64,000 bases of DNA from the NCBI GenBank assembly GCA_026710085.1, contig JAPORT010000017.1, positions 56,481 through 120,480 on the forward strand, read 5' to 3'. Made by a program: the position numbers and the translations under genes. This DNA is from Flavobacteriaceae bacterium (GTDB lineage: Bacteria; Bacteroidota; Bacteroidia; Flavobacteriales; Flavobacteriaceae). This document shows positions 1 through 9,464 of this stretch, in pieces. Each line of letters opens with the position of its first letter. Position 1 is the first letter of the stretch. The notes under the pieces are model-generated. The model searched no databases and was not told the origin of the DNA. It saw only the letters and a program-made list of their open reading frames with translations.

Positions 1-2
1 CT

Positions 3-761
3 TACATGCCACAATCTATTTCAGCGGTCAAGGCTTTTGAACTGGGTAAAAGCATCAATCAAGCCGGTGGCCAAACTAGAATATTCATTCCACGTTATGG
101 CTCAATTAATGAAAGAAGACACCAACTTCATGAAGTCATCAGACTCTCGGGCATTAATTTAGTCATTAATAATTACGATTATCCTTTGTACATCAAAGTT
201 GCCTCGATTCCTAAACTTCGAATGCAAGTTTACTTTATTGACAGTGATGACTACTTCAAACGCAAAGGATATTTAAAGGACTCGTCAGGAAAATATTTTC
301 CTGATAATGATGAACGGATGATTTTTTTTACCAAGGGAGTCATCGAAACGGTCAAAAAACTGAACTGGGTCCCCAATTATATTCACTTACACGGTTGGTT
401 TACATCCCTATTTCCATTATACCTTAAAACCAAGTACAAAAATGATTTGCTATTCAAAAACAGTAAGATCATCAGTTCATTGTACCAAGATATTTTCCCC
501 GGTCACTTGAATGAGCAATTCAATGAAAAACTCGAGTATGATGAGATTTCCAATATCGGTTTAAATCATTCCACTCCGATTGATGCCCTAAAGTTGTTAT
601 CTTTAGGGATTACCTATTCCGATGGAGTTGTCATTGCAGAACAAGACATCAGTCAAACGCTAATCAAACAGATAAAGTCGGGAAAAAAACCATTTTTATC
701 TTCTGAAGAATCGAGGCAAGACCAGCAAGTCATTGATTTTCTTGATCGCGAATTTTCTTAA
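3..761 (+). CDS. Glycogen/starch synthase-like glycosyltransferase, 5' end outside window
   Basis: The frame is open to the left edge, so the true start lies upstream. The first Met in the window (position 6) is internal. The visible 251 residues match the short N-terminal GT5-type domain found in Bacteroidota. They include RIFIPRYGSINERRHQLHEV near residues 25-44 and VYFIDSDDYFKRKGYL near 75-90. No C-terminal GT1 sugar-nucleotide domain follows; the protein ends at a TAA at 759. Such short proteins are usually called glycogen synthases and commonly precede a DUF4270 gene, exactly as here (14 bp gap). The missing C-terminal half makes real synthase activity doubtful. Family assignment is from recognition; the function is inferred. 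Confidence 0.8.
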   Translation, partial: YMPQSISAVKAFELGKSINQAGGQTRIFIPRYGSINERRHQLHEVIRLSGINLVINNYDYPLYIKVASIPKLRMQVYFIDSDDYFKRKGYLKDSSGKYFPDNDERMIFFTKGVIETVKKLNWVPNYIHLHGWFTSLFPLYLKTKYKNDLLFKNSKIISSLYQDIFPGHLNEQFNEKLEYDEISNIGLNHSTPIDALKLLSLGITYSDGVVIAEQDISQTLIKQIKSGKKPFLSSEESRQDQQVIDFLDREFS

Positions 762-775
762 GCCTTATGAAATAG

Positions 776-2584
776 GTGAAGCCATTCAATCGATTCATTT
801 ATTTTGTATTCTCGGTCATCTTTTTTTTGGGATGTGAAAGAGAATACCATCCAGTGGGAAAATCTCTTTTCGATGGTCAGAGATTTATTTCAGGAAAGCA
901 GCGTTTTCCTGTCTATACCTATCAGAAAAAAAATGTAGCCGTTCAATCTAATGGACTTCCAACAGCTCAACTTGGAAAATCAGATCATCCCATTTTTGGG
1001 AGAAACACCGCAAAAATCATATCTGCTTTAACAATTGCGAATAGCCCTCGTTTTGGTGATTTTCAACAACTTGCCGAAGATACACAGGATGATGTGATAC
1101 AAGAAAATGAAAGGGTGACACAAGTGTTTTTAGAACTCCCTTTTTTTACAAATCAACGAGATGCTGATAATGATGGAGTGATTGACTCTAGAGATGCTAA
1201 TCCCAAGGATCCTAATAGCGACTCAGATGGAGATGGAATTACTGACTTTATTGAGAGCCAAAGAAATACAAATCCTTTATCAGAAGATAGTGATGGTGAC
1301 GGTATCAATGACAATCAAGACACGGATAATGCTGCTTATGATACAGAAAACCAAGTCTATGCCATTGATTCAATTTATGGGAATCGGTTAGCAACGTTTA
1401 ATTTAAAAATTCATGAACTCACTTATTATCTCAATGAATTAGATCCGATCGATAATTTTGAATCACAAGAAATCTATTATACCAACCAAGATCTGTACAA
1501 ACAAGGATTTGTTGGACAATTATTAGCGGATCATCAAGTGACTTTAGATTTTGAGGAAATCAGAATAAACTATGAAGTAGATGATCCAAGTACAGAAGAT
1601 ATTGATGAAACGACAAGAGCGGAAACTCGTTTGTCTCCTAGAATACGAATCCCTTTAGACCCAACTTTTTTTCAAGATCAAATTTTATCAAAAGAGGGAG
1701 GCTTTGAATTAGAATCCAATGGCAGGTTTCGAGAACATTTCAAGGGGATTATCATTCAACCTGATGTTGATTCTTTTACCGATGATCTTTACATGATTCT
1801 CGATATGAACAGAGCTCTCATTCGAATCCATTATCAATATGACAAAATAGACGCTAATGATGCTTCTCAGACCACTGTTGAAAAATCACAATTGCTTATC
1901 AATGTCAATGGTTTGAGATTAAACATATTGGAAAACCAACCAATTGATGATCAAATCACAAAACGAGTGAATAGTTCGAAAGAGGGCAAACCTGCCGACA
2001 AAATATATATTCAGGGAGGACAATTTCATGGAGCGTTGAGACTTTTTGAAAATCAGACAGATGATCAACTCAATCAAACACTCCAAGAATTAAGAGCTAA
2101 TTTTTGGTTGATTAACGAAGCCAATATAGTATTTCATGTCGACCCATCAACCCCTAAAGAATCATTCTTAGCCAAAAGATTGTATCTCTATGACTACAAT
2201 ACGGGTATGCCATTGAGCGATTATGGTGAGTTTCAAATCGATCAAAGCACCAATAATCCAGATATTGATAAAGAAAGATTTGGAGGTATTTTGGAGTTAG
2301 ACGAACAAGACAATCCAGTGTTATTTAAATTTCGTATCACCGATCACATTTTTAATATTCTAAGAAATGATGCCCCAAATGTTGAATTAGGATTGGTAGC
2401 CACTTCAGATATCAATAATATAGTCGTTAGTCAAGCACTACAATTAAATGGCCAAACACAACCCTTAGATTTTCCTCAGTCGGCCATCATTAACCCTTTG
2501 GGTGTTGTTTTAGTAGGTTCTAATCCTGAGAGTTCTTTGCAAAACAAAAAAGTAGAATTGGAAATCATTTACACCCAACCTTAG
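776..2584 (+). CDS. DUF4270 family lipoprotein with thrombospondin-3-like calcium repeats
   Basis: 602 residues read from a GTG at 776. The ATG at 767 is useless because it hits a stop after one codon. The N-terminus is a lipoprotein signal ending in FFLGC, so the product is probably anchored in the outer membrane. DUF4270 is a Bacteroidota family of unknown function. Residues about 128-185 hold acidic DxDxDG motifs (DADNDGVID, DSDGDGITD, DSDGDGIND), the pattern of thrombospondin type 3 or EF-hand-like calcium-binding repeats. These look like an insertion near the N-terminal third. The gene follows the glycogen-synthase-like gene by 14 bp and is probably cotranscribed with it. I cannot assign a function. 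Confidence 0.75.
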   Translation: MKPFNRFIYFVFSVIFFLGCEREYHPVGKSLFDGQRFISGKQRFPVYTYQKKNVAVQSNGLPTAQLGKSDHPIFGRNTAKIISALTIANSPRFGDFQQLAEDTQDDVIQENERVTQVFLELPFFTNQRDADNDGVIDSRDANPKDPNSDSDGDGITDFIESQRNTNPLSEDSDGDGINDNQDTDNAAYDTENQVYAIDSIYGNRLATFNLKIHELTYYLNELDPIDNFESQEIYYTNQDLYKQGFVGQLLADHQVTLDFEEIRINYEVDDPSTEDIDETTRAETRLSPRIRIPLDPTFFQDQILSKEGGFELESNGRFREHFKGIIIQPDVDSFTDDLYMILDMNRALIRIHYQYDKIDANDASQTTVEKSQLLINVNGLRLNILENQPIDDQITKRVNSSKEGKPADKIYIQGGQFHGALRLFENQTDDQLNQTLQELRANFWLINEANIVFHVDPSTPKESFLAKRLYLYDYNTGMPLSDYGEFQIDQSTNNPDIDKERFGGILELDEQDNPVLFKFRITDHIFNILRNDAPNVELGLVATSDINNIVVSQALQLNGQTQPLDFPQSAIINPLGVVLVGSNPESSLQNKKVELEIIYTQP

Positions 2585-2720
2585 TTTGTTTTGTTCCTTT
2601 GAGATTTGGTCCCTAATTCATTTATCAAGAAGACGTCGCATCAATCTATTGGTTCCAATTCAAGTAATTCATAAAACAATCATTAATCAAAATTGTAATT
2701 TTATTCTCAAGTTAAACAAG

Positions 2721-3899
2721 ATGTCTATGAGACGACACTATTTTCTAATTGCGATCCTATTCATAGGCATTTCATGCAGTAAAAAGAAAGATGAGGCCAC
2801 AGTCGTTACGCCACCAGAAAACCCAAGCCCTAATCCAACTGCAACCGATCAGAAAGAATCAACCCCCCAAAGTTATACACACCAGTTGGTCGTGGACGGC
2901 ATTGATATTCCCTGGGGCCTGGCCTTTATTTCGGAAACGGAATTTTTAGTCACTGAAAAGTCAGGCACACTTTATTATGTTGAAAATGAAAAGAAATTCT
3001 CTATTGATGGTCTCCCATCCATTTATCATGTTGGTCAGGGTGGGCTATTGGATATCGAAGTCGATCCGAATTTTTCTAAAAATCAACTCATTTATTTCAC
3101 CCTTAGCTTCAGCCCGGAAAATGAAAACGGAGGAAACACAGCGCTTTATTCCGCACAAATCGATTTAGAATCCAAGCAACTTTCCGATGTGAAACAACTT
3201 TTTAGAGGCAAAGAAAACACAACAAGAGAGGTTCATTTTGGCTCTCGAATTATATTTGACCATGAAGGATATCTTTACTTAACTATTGGTGATCGAGGAC
3301 AGAGAGATGTCAATCCCCAAAGCTTAAATCGGGATGGAGGTAAAGTTCATCGATTGAATCGGGATGGGTCGATCCCTAGTGACAATCCGTTTGTCAATCA
3401 TGAAAATGCCAATCCTTCCATATTCTCGTATGGTCATCGAAATCCTCAAGGGATGTTGTTAAATCCCTTAACAGATGACATATGGATTCATGAACATGGG
3501 CCTCGAGGTGGTGATGAAATCAATATTATTGAAGCTGGAAAAAACTATGGCTGGCCAAAAATTACTTACGGAAAAAATTATAATGGTTCAACGATAACCA
3601 ATTTAACTCACATGGATGGGATGGAGCAGCCACTTCACCATTGGACGCCGTCTATTGCTCCCAGTGGATTTGAAATAGTCACTTCTGAAAGATATGGTCA
3701 CTGGAAAAACCACTTTTTGGTGGGTTCCTTAAAGTTTTCATATCTCGAAAGATTGGTCATCGAAAACAATAAGGTCATCGCCACCCATAGGGAACTCAAT
3801 AACATTGGGCGTGTTCGAAGTATTGAGCAAGGTTTGGATGGGTATATCTATGTTGGTGTAGAATCTTTGGGCGTTGTTCGAATAGTCCCAAAGGAATAG
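2721..3899 (+). CDS. PQQ-dependent sugar (aldose/sorbosone-type) dehydrogenase lipoprotein
   Basis: The open frame begins at 2586, but the ATG at 2721 gives a proper lipoprotein signal (MSMRRHYFLIAILFIGISC), so 2721 is preferred. The mature protein belongs to the GSDH beta-propeller family, which oxidises sugars with PQQ in the periplasm. Supporting motifs are IPWGLAF near residue 65, GHRNPQGM and EHGPRGGDEIN in the middle, and a C-terminal RVRSIEQGLDGYIYV blade. At 392 residues it has the usual size for soluble aldose dehydrogenases. No PQQ biosynthesis gene is visible in the window, so cofactor supply is unknown. It is separated by 136 bp from the DUF4270 gene. Confidence 0.85.
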   Translation: MSMRRHYFLIAILFIGISCSKKKDEATVVTPPENPSPNPTATDQKESTPQSYTHQLVVDGIDIPWGLAFISETEFLVTEKSGTLYYVENEKKFSIDGLPSIYHVGQGGLLDIEVDPNFSKNQLIYFTLSFSPENENGGNTALYSAQIDLESKQLSDVKQLFRGKENTTREVHFGSRIIFDHEGYLYLTIGDRGQRDVNPQSLNRDGGKVHRLNRDGSIPSDNPFVNHENANPSIFSYGHRNPQGMLLNPLTDDIWIHEHGPRGGDEINIIEAGKNYGWPKITYGKNYNGSTITNLTHMDGMEQPLHHWTPSIAPSGFEIVTSERYGHWKNHFLVGSLKFSYLERLVIENNKVIATHRELNNIGRVRSIEQGLDGYIYVGVESLGVVRIVPKE

Positions 3900-4001
3900 C
3901 TTTTATTTTTTTCTCGAAGCATATTTCCACAGCTTTAAATCTATGCTGATTTTCGTTGCAGTAGGGAATGGAGCATTAGTGTTCAATAAGATGAGTTTAT
4001 T

Positions 4002-4036
4002 TATATTTGCAAAATAATTACCATTGTAAGGTAATT
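4002..4036 (+). promoter_or_regulatory. Promoter and palindromic operator of the HigBA module
   Basis: TATATTTG at 4002-4009 matches the Bacteroidota -7 element TAnnTTTG. Just downstream, AATTACC (4016-4022) and GGTAATT (4030-4036) form a perfect 7-bp inverted repeat around a 7-nt spacer. It overlaps the expected transcription start and lies 12 nt before the toxin gene. This is where a HigA-type antitoxin would bind for autoregulation. The palindrome is seen directly; its binding by HigA is inferred. Confidence 0.6.
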
Positions 4037-4047
4037 TATTTTTTTGA

Positions 4048-4380
4048 ATGAATATCAGTTATAAGAGAAAGAAACTTAAAAAGCAGTTGAGCAGTATTTA
4101 TGAAATCAAAAAGAATTATGGAAACATGGCAAAAAGATTATCCAATAGAATAGATCAATTAAAAGTCGCTAAAAACCTAGATGTCATTCACCAATTTCCT
4201 GCAATGAATTGCCATAAGTTAGCAGGAGATCGTGAGGGAAAATGGGCTGTAAATGTTTCGAAAAATTATCGATTAATATTTGAACTCAACCATGATCCAT
4301 TACCCGTATATGAAGATGGGATTTTAGACACCAAATCTGTAACTGATATTTGTATCATAGAAGTTGTTGATTATCACTAA
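4048..4380 (+). CDS. HigB/RelE-type toxin
   Basis: 110 residues of the RelE/ParE superfamily. The C-terminal half carries the HigB-like pattern of a basic core followed by KLAGDREGKWAVNVSKNYRLIFE (residues about 57-79) and a final strand. Members are small ribosome-dependent mRNA interferases or gyrase poisons. This form resembles HigB in being encoded before its antitoxin. The ATG at 4048 follows a palindromic operator. The stop at 4380 is only 12 bp before the next gene, which encodes an HTH plus metallopeptidase protein. Toxicity is inferred from family and context. Confidence 0.8.
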   Translation: MNISYKRKKLKKQLSSIYEIKKNYGNMAKRLSNRIDQLKVAKNLDVIHQFPAMNCHKLAGDREGKWAVNVSKNYRLIFELNHDPLPVYEDGILDTKSVTDICIIEVVDYH

Positions 4381-4392
4381 AAATATAAAAAT

Positions 4393-5490
4393 ATGAGCAA
4401 ACTACAAGAGGAACTAGAATTTCTTTCAAAACCAGGTGATGCTATTCGCGAAACAATTGAGTATATCAAAATGACCCAAGTTGAGCTCGCAAAAAGAATG
4501 GATAAAACACCAGCAAAAGTTAATGATCTGATAAGTGGCAAGGAACCCGTAACTCTATTAACCGCAGTTAAATTGGAAAGAGTGCTTGGAATTGATGCGG
4601 AGTTTTGGTTAAACATGGAAACCTTCTACAGAAATAAATTAGAACGGTTAAACCGACAATTAAACTCAAAAAAGCTTATCCAGTGGCTAAAATTGCAGCC
4701 ATTGAAAGAGTTAAAAAACCTCGGCTACTTAAAAACAGTAAGAATTGGGTCAGAAATGGTTGAAGAATGTTTTAAGTTTTATGGAGTTACGAATGACAAA
4801 CAATGGAAAATGCTATACGCAAATCAGTATCGTTCCACCAATTTTAGAAAAAGTGAGGCCTACGATGTTTCTGTGGGAAGTATAGCCGCATTTTTGAGAA
4901 TAGGAGAAATTGAAATGAGAAAGATGAATTTACAATCATTTGATCGAAAAAAATTTAAAGAGGTATTGAAAGAAGCCCAAAAATTGGTTAAAACACATCC
5001 CGAAGATTTTCCTAAAACTTTGAAAAAGCTTTGCTTTGATGCGGGAGTAGCACTTGTATACACGCCTAAATTTCCCAAAGCTCCCATTAGTGGAGTGGCT
5101 AGGTGGCTAGGTGGATCCCCTTTAATACAATTAACCGACCGATATCAATCCAATGATCAATTTTGGTTCACTTTTTTTCATGAAGCAGGTCACATATTAC
5201 TTCACGGCAGGAAAAATGTATTTATCGAAAAGTTTGGTAAAAAAAGCGTGGATTCAAAAAAAGAAATACAAGCCAATAATTTTGCAAAAAAATGGCTATT
5301 GCCAAGGGATATAAAAAAAGAACGGATAGGTAAAATCACAGCGGATGAAATATGTCGAGTTGCGCAAAAACACGACACTCATCCAGCGATTGTGCTGGGA
5401 AGACTTCAACATGATGGGATTGTTCCTTATTCTTACGGGAACCATTCAAGGGTAAAAGTTGATTTGGATGAGTACATAACGAGGTATTAA
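4393..5490 (+). CDS. HigA-type antitoxin fused to an ImmA/IrrE metallopeptidase domain
   Basis: 365 residues in two parts. Residues about 10-85 are an XRE-type helix-turn-helix (MTQVELAKRMDKTPAKVNDL, then VLGIDAEFWLNME), typical of HigA antitoxins. The C-terminal part carries the zinc-protease signature HEAGH at residues 263-267 in FFHEAGHILLH, followed by an acidic helix with ANNFAKKWLLP, as in ImmA/IrrE proteins. The DNA-binding part should bind the operator at 4016-4036 and neutralise HigB. The peptidase part may cleave a repressor or the antitoxin itself. Such fusions are known in databases, but the role of the peptidase is generally unclear. Confidence 0.8.
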   Translation: MSKLQEELEFLSKPGDAIRETIEYIKMTQVELAKRMDKTPAKVNDLISGKEPVTLLTAVKLERVLGIDAEFWLNMETFYRNKLERLNRQLNSKKLIQWLKLQPLKELKNLGYLKTVRIGSEMVEECFKFYGVTNDKQWKMLYANQYRSTNFRKSEAYDVSVGSIAAFLRIGEIEMRKMNLQSFDRKKFKEVLKEAQKLVKTHPEDFPKTLKKLCFDAGVALVYTPKFPKAPISGVARWLGGSPLIQLTDRYQSNDQFWFTFFHEAGHILLHGRKNVFIEKFGKKSVDSKKEIQANNFAKKWLLPRDIKKERIGKITADEICRVAQKHDTHPAIVLGRLQHDGIVPYSYGNHSRVKVDLDEYITRY

Positions 5491-5650
5491 TCCTTTTAAG
5501 GGTTTGATCGTTTTAGGTTTGATTCACTCTAAGAATTGGTCTTTCTGACTTAGCGATAGATTCTGGCTATTGTTTGTAGGATACCGTCATTATGTCATAG
5601 CCCCAAAAACACACCATAGTAACTTATTCAACTTAAAAGTGGTTCAGGGA

Positions 5651-6025
5651 CTAAAGCTTCTGGTCGTACTTTTGTTGGAAAAAGAGAAAGTAGTTGTACA
5701 GCAAATAATTGACCTCATATCCGTAATCGATTCCAAAATCATAATCAATTTGAAAACCGTACAAGTTGGTGTTGTAAAAACTCAAAACTCTTTGATTCCA
5801 GCTAGAAACAAAAATTCTGTTTTTGGCTTCGAGGTACTGTTGTGAATAAAAGTTTCTTGGTTTCGCATTGGTCAATATCCAACTATTGAAACCAACATCG
5901 ATAATAATGATTTCATATTCAATTTCTTCATTGGCAATGCGTATGGTGTCTTTCGATTGTTCTAATTGAGCATTTGTCATCCAAGTAAAACAAACACAAA
6001 AAGTAAATACTAGAGTTCGAAGCAC
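5651..6025 (-). CDS. DUF6146 family secreted protein
   Basis: 124 residues with an N-terminal signal peptide ending near TNAQ (residue 20). The body has the signature I recognise from DUF6146: YEIIIIDVGFNSWILT, then FYSQQYLEAKNRIFVSSWN, and the closing GIDYGYEVNYLLYNYFLFF with terminal QQKYDQKL. The family is confined to Bacteroidota and has no known function. It is a single gene on the minus strand with no obvious operon partner; the next minus-strand gene begins about 1.1 kb upstream. Confidence 0.75.
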   Translation of the reverse strand: MLRTLVFTFCVCFTWMTNAQLEQSKDTIRIANEEIEYEIIIIDVGFNSWILTNAKPRNFYSQQYLEAKNRIFVSSWNQRVLSFYNTNLYGFQIDYDFGIDYGYEVNYLLYNYFLFFQQKYDQKL

Positions 6026-6150
6026 CGAAATAGAATTTTATTCGTGACGTATAAAGCTAAGTTTCTCACACGCAACATGTCAATAAACATATTCATTGGT
6101 TGGAAGATAACTTGGATTCGATAATGGAAGAGGGAATATGATATCGGCAA

Positions 6151-7128
6151 CTAGGTGACTATAATCTTGTTTTTAGACTTGATGGCATCTGTAATTAACT
6201 GGGCATGAACTCTGGAATTTTCAATAAACCACTTGTTCGTTTTTAATCCCCCGCAAACCACACCGGCTAAAAAAACACCTTCAATATTGGATTCCATCGT
6301 TTTCGGATTATATTGAGGCGTTCGGTACTGGTCGTCATTGATTTTGATGGAAAGGGATTCTAAAAAATGATAGTTAGGTTTATAACCCGTCATCGCCAAA
6401 ACAAAGTCATTTGGGATTTCTTTAATACCATCAGGCGTTTGAAAAATCAATGAATTGAGTTTGATTTCTAGTACGGTGGAATTAAAATGAGCAATGATTT
6501 CTTCTGTTTCAATGCGGTTGACAATATCGGGGCGAACCCAATACTTGACATTTTCACCAATTTCAGACTCACGAATAATCATCGTCACTGATTTTGCTCC
6601 CTTCCGAAAGGTCTCTAACGCCACATCAACGGCAGAATTTGCAGAACCGATGACTGCAATGTCCATCGTATAAAATGGATGAGGCTCTTTATAGTAGTGG
6701 TGTACTTTAGACAAGTCTTCGCCAGGCACATTCAATAGATATGGGTAATCGTAAAACCCAGTGGCAATGACCACATTTTGGGTCTTATAATTCTGCTTTG
6801 AAGTATTGATGGTATAACCTCCATTGAGAGGAAGGATATGATTCACTTGTTCATACAAATGGAGACTTAAGTTCCAATTGGAAGCGACTCTACGATAGTA
6901 TTCTAATGCTTCAAAACGAGTGGGTTTGGGATTATGAGAAATAAAAGGAACATCACCGATTTCCAAGCGATCTGAAGTAGAAAAAAAGGTCATGTTAAGT
7001 GGGTAATTGTATAATGAATTGACCAAACATCCTTTTTCAATGATGAGATAGGATAGTCCTTTTTTGGTCGCTTCAATACCACAGGCCATACCAATAGGCC
7101 CACCACCAATTACAATAACATCATACAC
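6151..7128 (-). CDS. ypdA: YpdA-like FAD/NADPH oxidoreductase (putative bacillithiol disulfide reductase)
   Basis: 325 residues with an N-terminal FAD-binding Rossmann motif VIGGGPIGMACG (residues about 6-17) and a second dinucleotide motif VIGSANSAVDVALE near residue 160. The active-site region NSLYNYPLNMTFFSTSD is characteristic of YpdA and lacks the CxxC of thioredoxin reductase. YpdA reduces bacillithiol disulfide with NADPH in Firmicutes, and many Bacteroidota carry the homologue. The start at 7128 gives MYDVIVIGGGP. No bshA/B/C gene is in the window, so bacillithiol use is an inference from family. Confidence 0.8.
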   Translation of the reverse strand: MYDVIVIGGGPIGMACGIEATKKGLSYLIIEKGCLVNSLYNYPLNMTFFSTSDRLEIGDVPFISHNPKPTRFEALEYYRRVASNWNLSLHLYEQVNHILPLNGGYTINTSKQNYKTQNVVIATGFYDYPYLLNVPGEDLSKVHHYYKEPHPFYTMDIAVIGSANSAVDVALETFRKGAKSVTMIIRESEIGENVKYWVRPDIVNRIETEEIIAHFNSTVLEIKLNSLIFQTPDGIKEIPNDFVLAMTGYKPNYHFLESLSIKINDDQYRTPQYNPKTMESNIEGVFLAGVVCGGLKTNKWFIENSRVHAQLITDAIKSKNKIIVT

Positions 7129-7870
7129 AGTGCAAAAATAAAGTCAAACACTAAAATTGATTTCAATTTTAATTCTGACTTTTTTATACAAATAAAAGCC
7201 GTTGCCAGAACTTAAAATGTTCATTTTCAAGCGGGCCATTTACTGATAACCATTTATTGAGATCAACATCAGTAAGATCAAATACCTCTTGTTTTGATTG
7301 ACTCACTACATGAAAATCATCATCAAGAACTTGGTGTGTTGTGACTCTGTTCAAACGGAGAACACCAAGTGCTTATCAAATTTGCAAAACTTTGCATTCG
7401 TTGTTCATGCCTAGTTTTTTGGTGCGGTCGGAAACTTCTGCTTTACCAACTGGATTTTTTCTCTTTTGGTGTGCCTGTAATCGGAGGTTTCAGATCAGTT
7501 GGAAAGGGAGCTTCTTCTAATCCATTTTCCATACGCCAAGATTACTCCATGAGATAAAAAGATTCGACTTTCAATGGGAGATGTTATGAAAATTTATTGA
7601 TGGGGAACAATATATAGTTTGAAAATAGACATGCTATAAATGAATATACTAAACATGTGTCGATGGGCTTAGTGATGCAATATAAGATGAAAAAAAACAA
7701 AACAGCATTCAAAAGGCCATATATATAGATTAAACGAAAATGAGTCTTGAAATGTTGGAATTAATTGTGAAAATCATACGACTTTCAAAATTTGCTAAAC
7801 TTGAAAGTTCGAATAGGTTTTGTTTGACATGATGCTCAGCGAATCGAAAACACACGAAATGATGCCGCCT
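7129..7870. other. 742-bp spacer with inverted repeat and one copy of an intergenic repeat
   Basis: No convincing gene is present; a 62-codon frame at 7369-7557 has no coding features. ACTTGGTGT at 7329-7337 and ACACCAAGT at 7362-7370 form a 9-bp inverted repeat with a 24-nt loop. From about 7493 the DNA matches a second spacer at 11082-11300 (listed separately). The last 130 bp before the sulfatase stop contain short AT-rich near-repeats but nothing assignable. Confidence 0.5.
7493..7741. repeat. Diverged intergenic repeat, copy A
   Basis: This stretch aligns collinearly and in the same orientation with 11082-11300. Shared blocks include TCCATTTTCC near the start, GATTCGACTTTCAATGGGAG against GATTCGATTTTCGGTGGGGG, and the end ATTAAACGAAAAT in both. 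Many substitutions and small indels separate the copies, and the spacing between blocks is preserved. Neither copy has an intact reading frame. The pair brackets two sulfatase genes. It could be a remnant of an insertion element or a structured non-coding repeat. Confidence 0.55.
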
Positions 7871-9361
7871 TCATAAAGAATATTGAATTCCCAAATCATT
7901 AGACCTCACTTCTCTTAATTTCTCTCTAAGTTTTTGTTTAAACTCTTCTACTTGACGGGCATAATTGGGATCTAAAGCCAAATTAGTGTATTGGCCTGGA
8001 TCCGAATGCATATCAAATAACTCGATTCCTAATGAAGCATCTTCTTTATACTGGATATAGGCCCATTGATCGGTTCGCAATAAATAAGTATGTCCATCTT
8101 GAGTCACAGAAAAAGCCATATCTCTGACAGAATGTTGTGGATTATCTAATGTTGGCACCAAACTCTTTCCTTGAAGGTGTTTTGAATACGAAAGTCCTGT
8201 TAATTCGGCTATAGTCGGATATAAATCCAATAACTCTACAAAGGAATGACACACTGATGGGGCTTTTCCTGGAACTTTAATGATTAGAGGAACCCTCGCA
8301 GATTCTTCTTTAACACTGACTTTCATCCAAAATTCATGTTCTCCCAAATGAAACCCATGATCTGAAGTAAAAACAACGATGGTTTTGTCATCCAAACCTT
8401 CTTCTTTTAACGTTTTCAATACCTGACCTACTTGAGCATCCATATAGGAAACAGAGGCGTAATAAGCAGCAATTGCCTTTTGTTTTTGTATCTCGTTCAT
8501 TCGGTTTTTGATACTATTGACATAATTAATTCCGACTCTTGGAATATCAGCCCAATCATCGGGTGGGTTATTTGGTAAAACAATGGATTCATAAGGATAG
8601 CCATCGAAATAATTTCTAGGGGCTACAAAAGGCACATGAGGTCTAACAAATCCAACAGCAAGAAAAAAAGATTTGTCTTTGTGTTGCCTGATTAATTCAG
8701 ATGCTTTGGCCGCTGTTTTACCATCAGAATGTACCAAATCATCCCCATCTGCTTTAACAATAGTCATCACATTTCCTCCTTTAATCGGTAATGTCCCATT
8801 CGGATTATCTTGAACCAATTCTCCTGCCCCCGGAGCTTTCCATTCTGGTCCAGGGCTGTTGAACTTTTCGGTCCAAGAATCATCGTCATCTTTTCCATCG
8901 AAACCGGTTTCGATGTCTTTTGGGACTCGCATATGAAATATTTTACTCACCCGAGCCGTATAATACCCGTTTTTTTTAAAAAGTTGTGGCCAAGTATCTC
9001 GATTTGGACCGATGGCTTCTCTTCCACTGACGTATCCGAAGACTTTTGTGGCACTAGGATAATAACCCGATAAAAAGGATGCTCTTGATGGACCGCAAAC
9101 AGGATACTGACAATAAGCTCTAGTATACATGGTTCCTTCAGAAGCCAGTTGATCGATATATGGCGTTTTTACAACGGGATTCCCATAGGAAGACACGGCT
9201 TTTGCTGTTAAATCATCAGAAATGATGAATAAAACATTCATCTTGTCCGTGACAAAAGGCTTTTCATCATGACGACCGACATCAATATCATTAATGACAG
9301 ATTTTGGTTCTTTTCCAGAGAAAAAGAAAATAAAAAGAAATAATACGTATAATCTATGCAT
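7871..9361 (-). CDS. Secreted sulfatase, iduronate-2-sulfatase-like
   Basis: 496 residues with a signal peptide at the N-terminus (MHRLYVLFLFIFFFSG). The metal-binding pair is at D49-D50 (ISDDLT). The formylglycine signature C89-G-P-S-R93 shows a Cys-type sulfatase needing maturation by a formylglycine-generating enzyme. DHGFHLGEH at residues 334-342 supplies further metal and sulfate ligands. The closest recognised group is the iduronate-2-sulfatase and choline-sulfatase-like branch. It should remove sulfate esters from glycans in the periplasm or outside the cell. It lies 103 bp downstream of another sulfatase on the same strand and the two are probably cotranscribed. The substrate cannot be told. 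Confidence 0.88.
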   Translation of the reverse strand: MHRLYVLFLFIFFFSGKEPKSVINDIDVGRHDEKPFVTDKMNVLFIISDDLTAKAVSSYGNPVVKTPYIDQLASEGTMYTRAYCQYPVCGPSRASFLSGYYPSATKVFGYVSGREAIGPNRDTWPQLFKKNGYYTARVSKIFHMRVPKDIETGFDGKDDDDSWTEKFNSPGPEWKAPGAGELVQDNPNGTLPIKGGNVMTIVKADGDDLVHSDGKTAAKASELIRQHKDKSFFLAVGFVRPHVPFVAPRNYFDGYPYESIVLPNNPPDDWADIPRVGINYVNSIKNRMNEIQKQKAIAAYYASVSYMDAQVGQVLKTLKEEGLDDKTIVVFTSDHGFHLGEHEFWMKVSVKEESARVPLIIKVPGKAPSVCHSFVELLDLYPTIAELTGLSYSKHLQGKSLVPTLDNPQHSVRDMAFSVTQDGHTYLLRTDQWAYIQYKEDASLGIELFDMHSDPGQYTNLALDPNYARQVEEFKQKLREKLREVRSNDLGIQYSL

Positions 9362-9464
9362 GGCGTCGTATTCTATTTGCTTTTTTTGTTCTATTCCGAC
9401 GTATTTGATAGAAATCTAAATCTTCGCAGAAGCATAGCATGTTCTGTCTAAAACTTTGGTTTGG

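Noticed and set aside
7369..7557. 62-codon plus-strand frame in the spacer before the sulfatase
   Set aside because: No domain, no start signal, and the part inside the repeat is not conserved in frame in the second copy.
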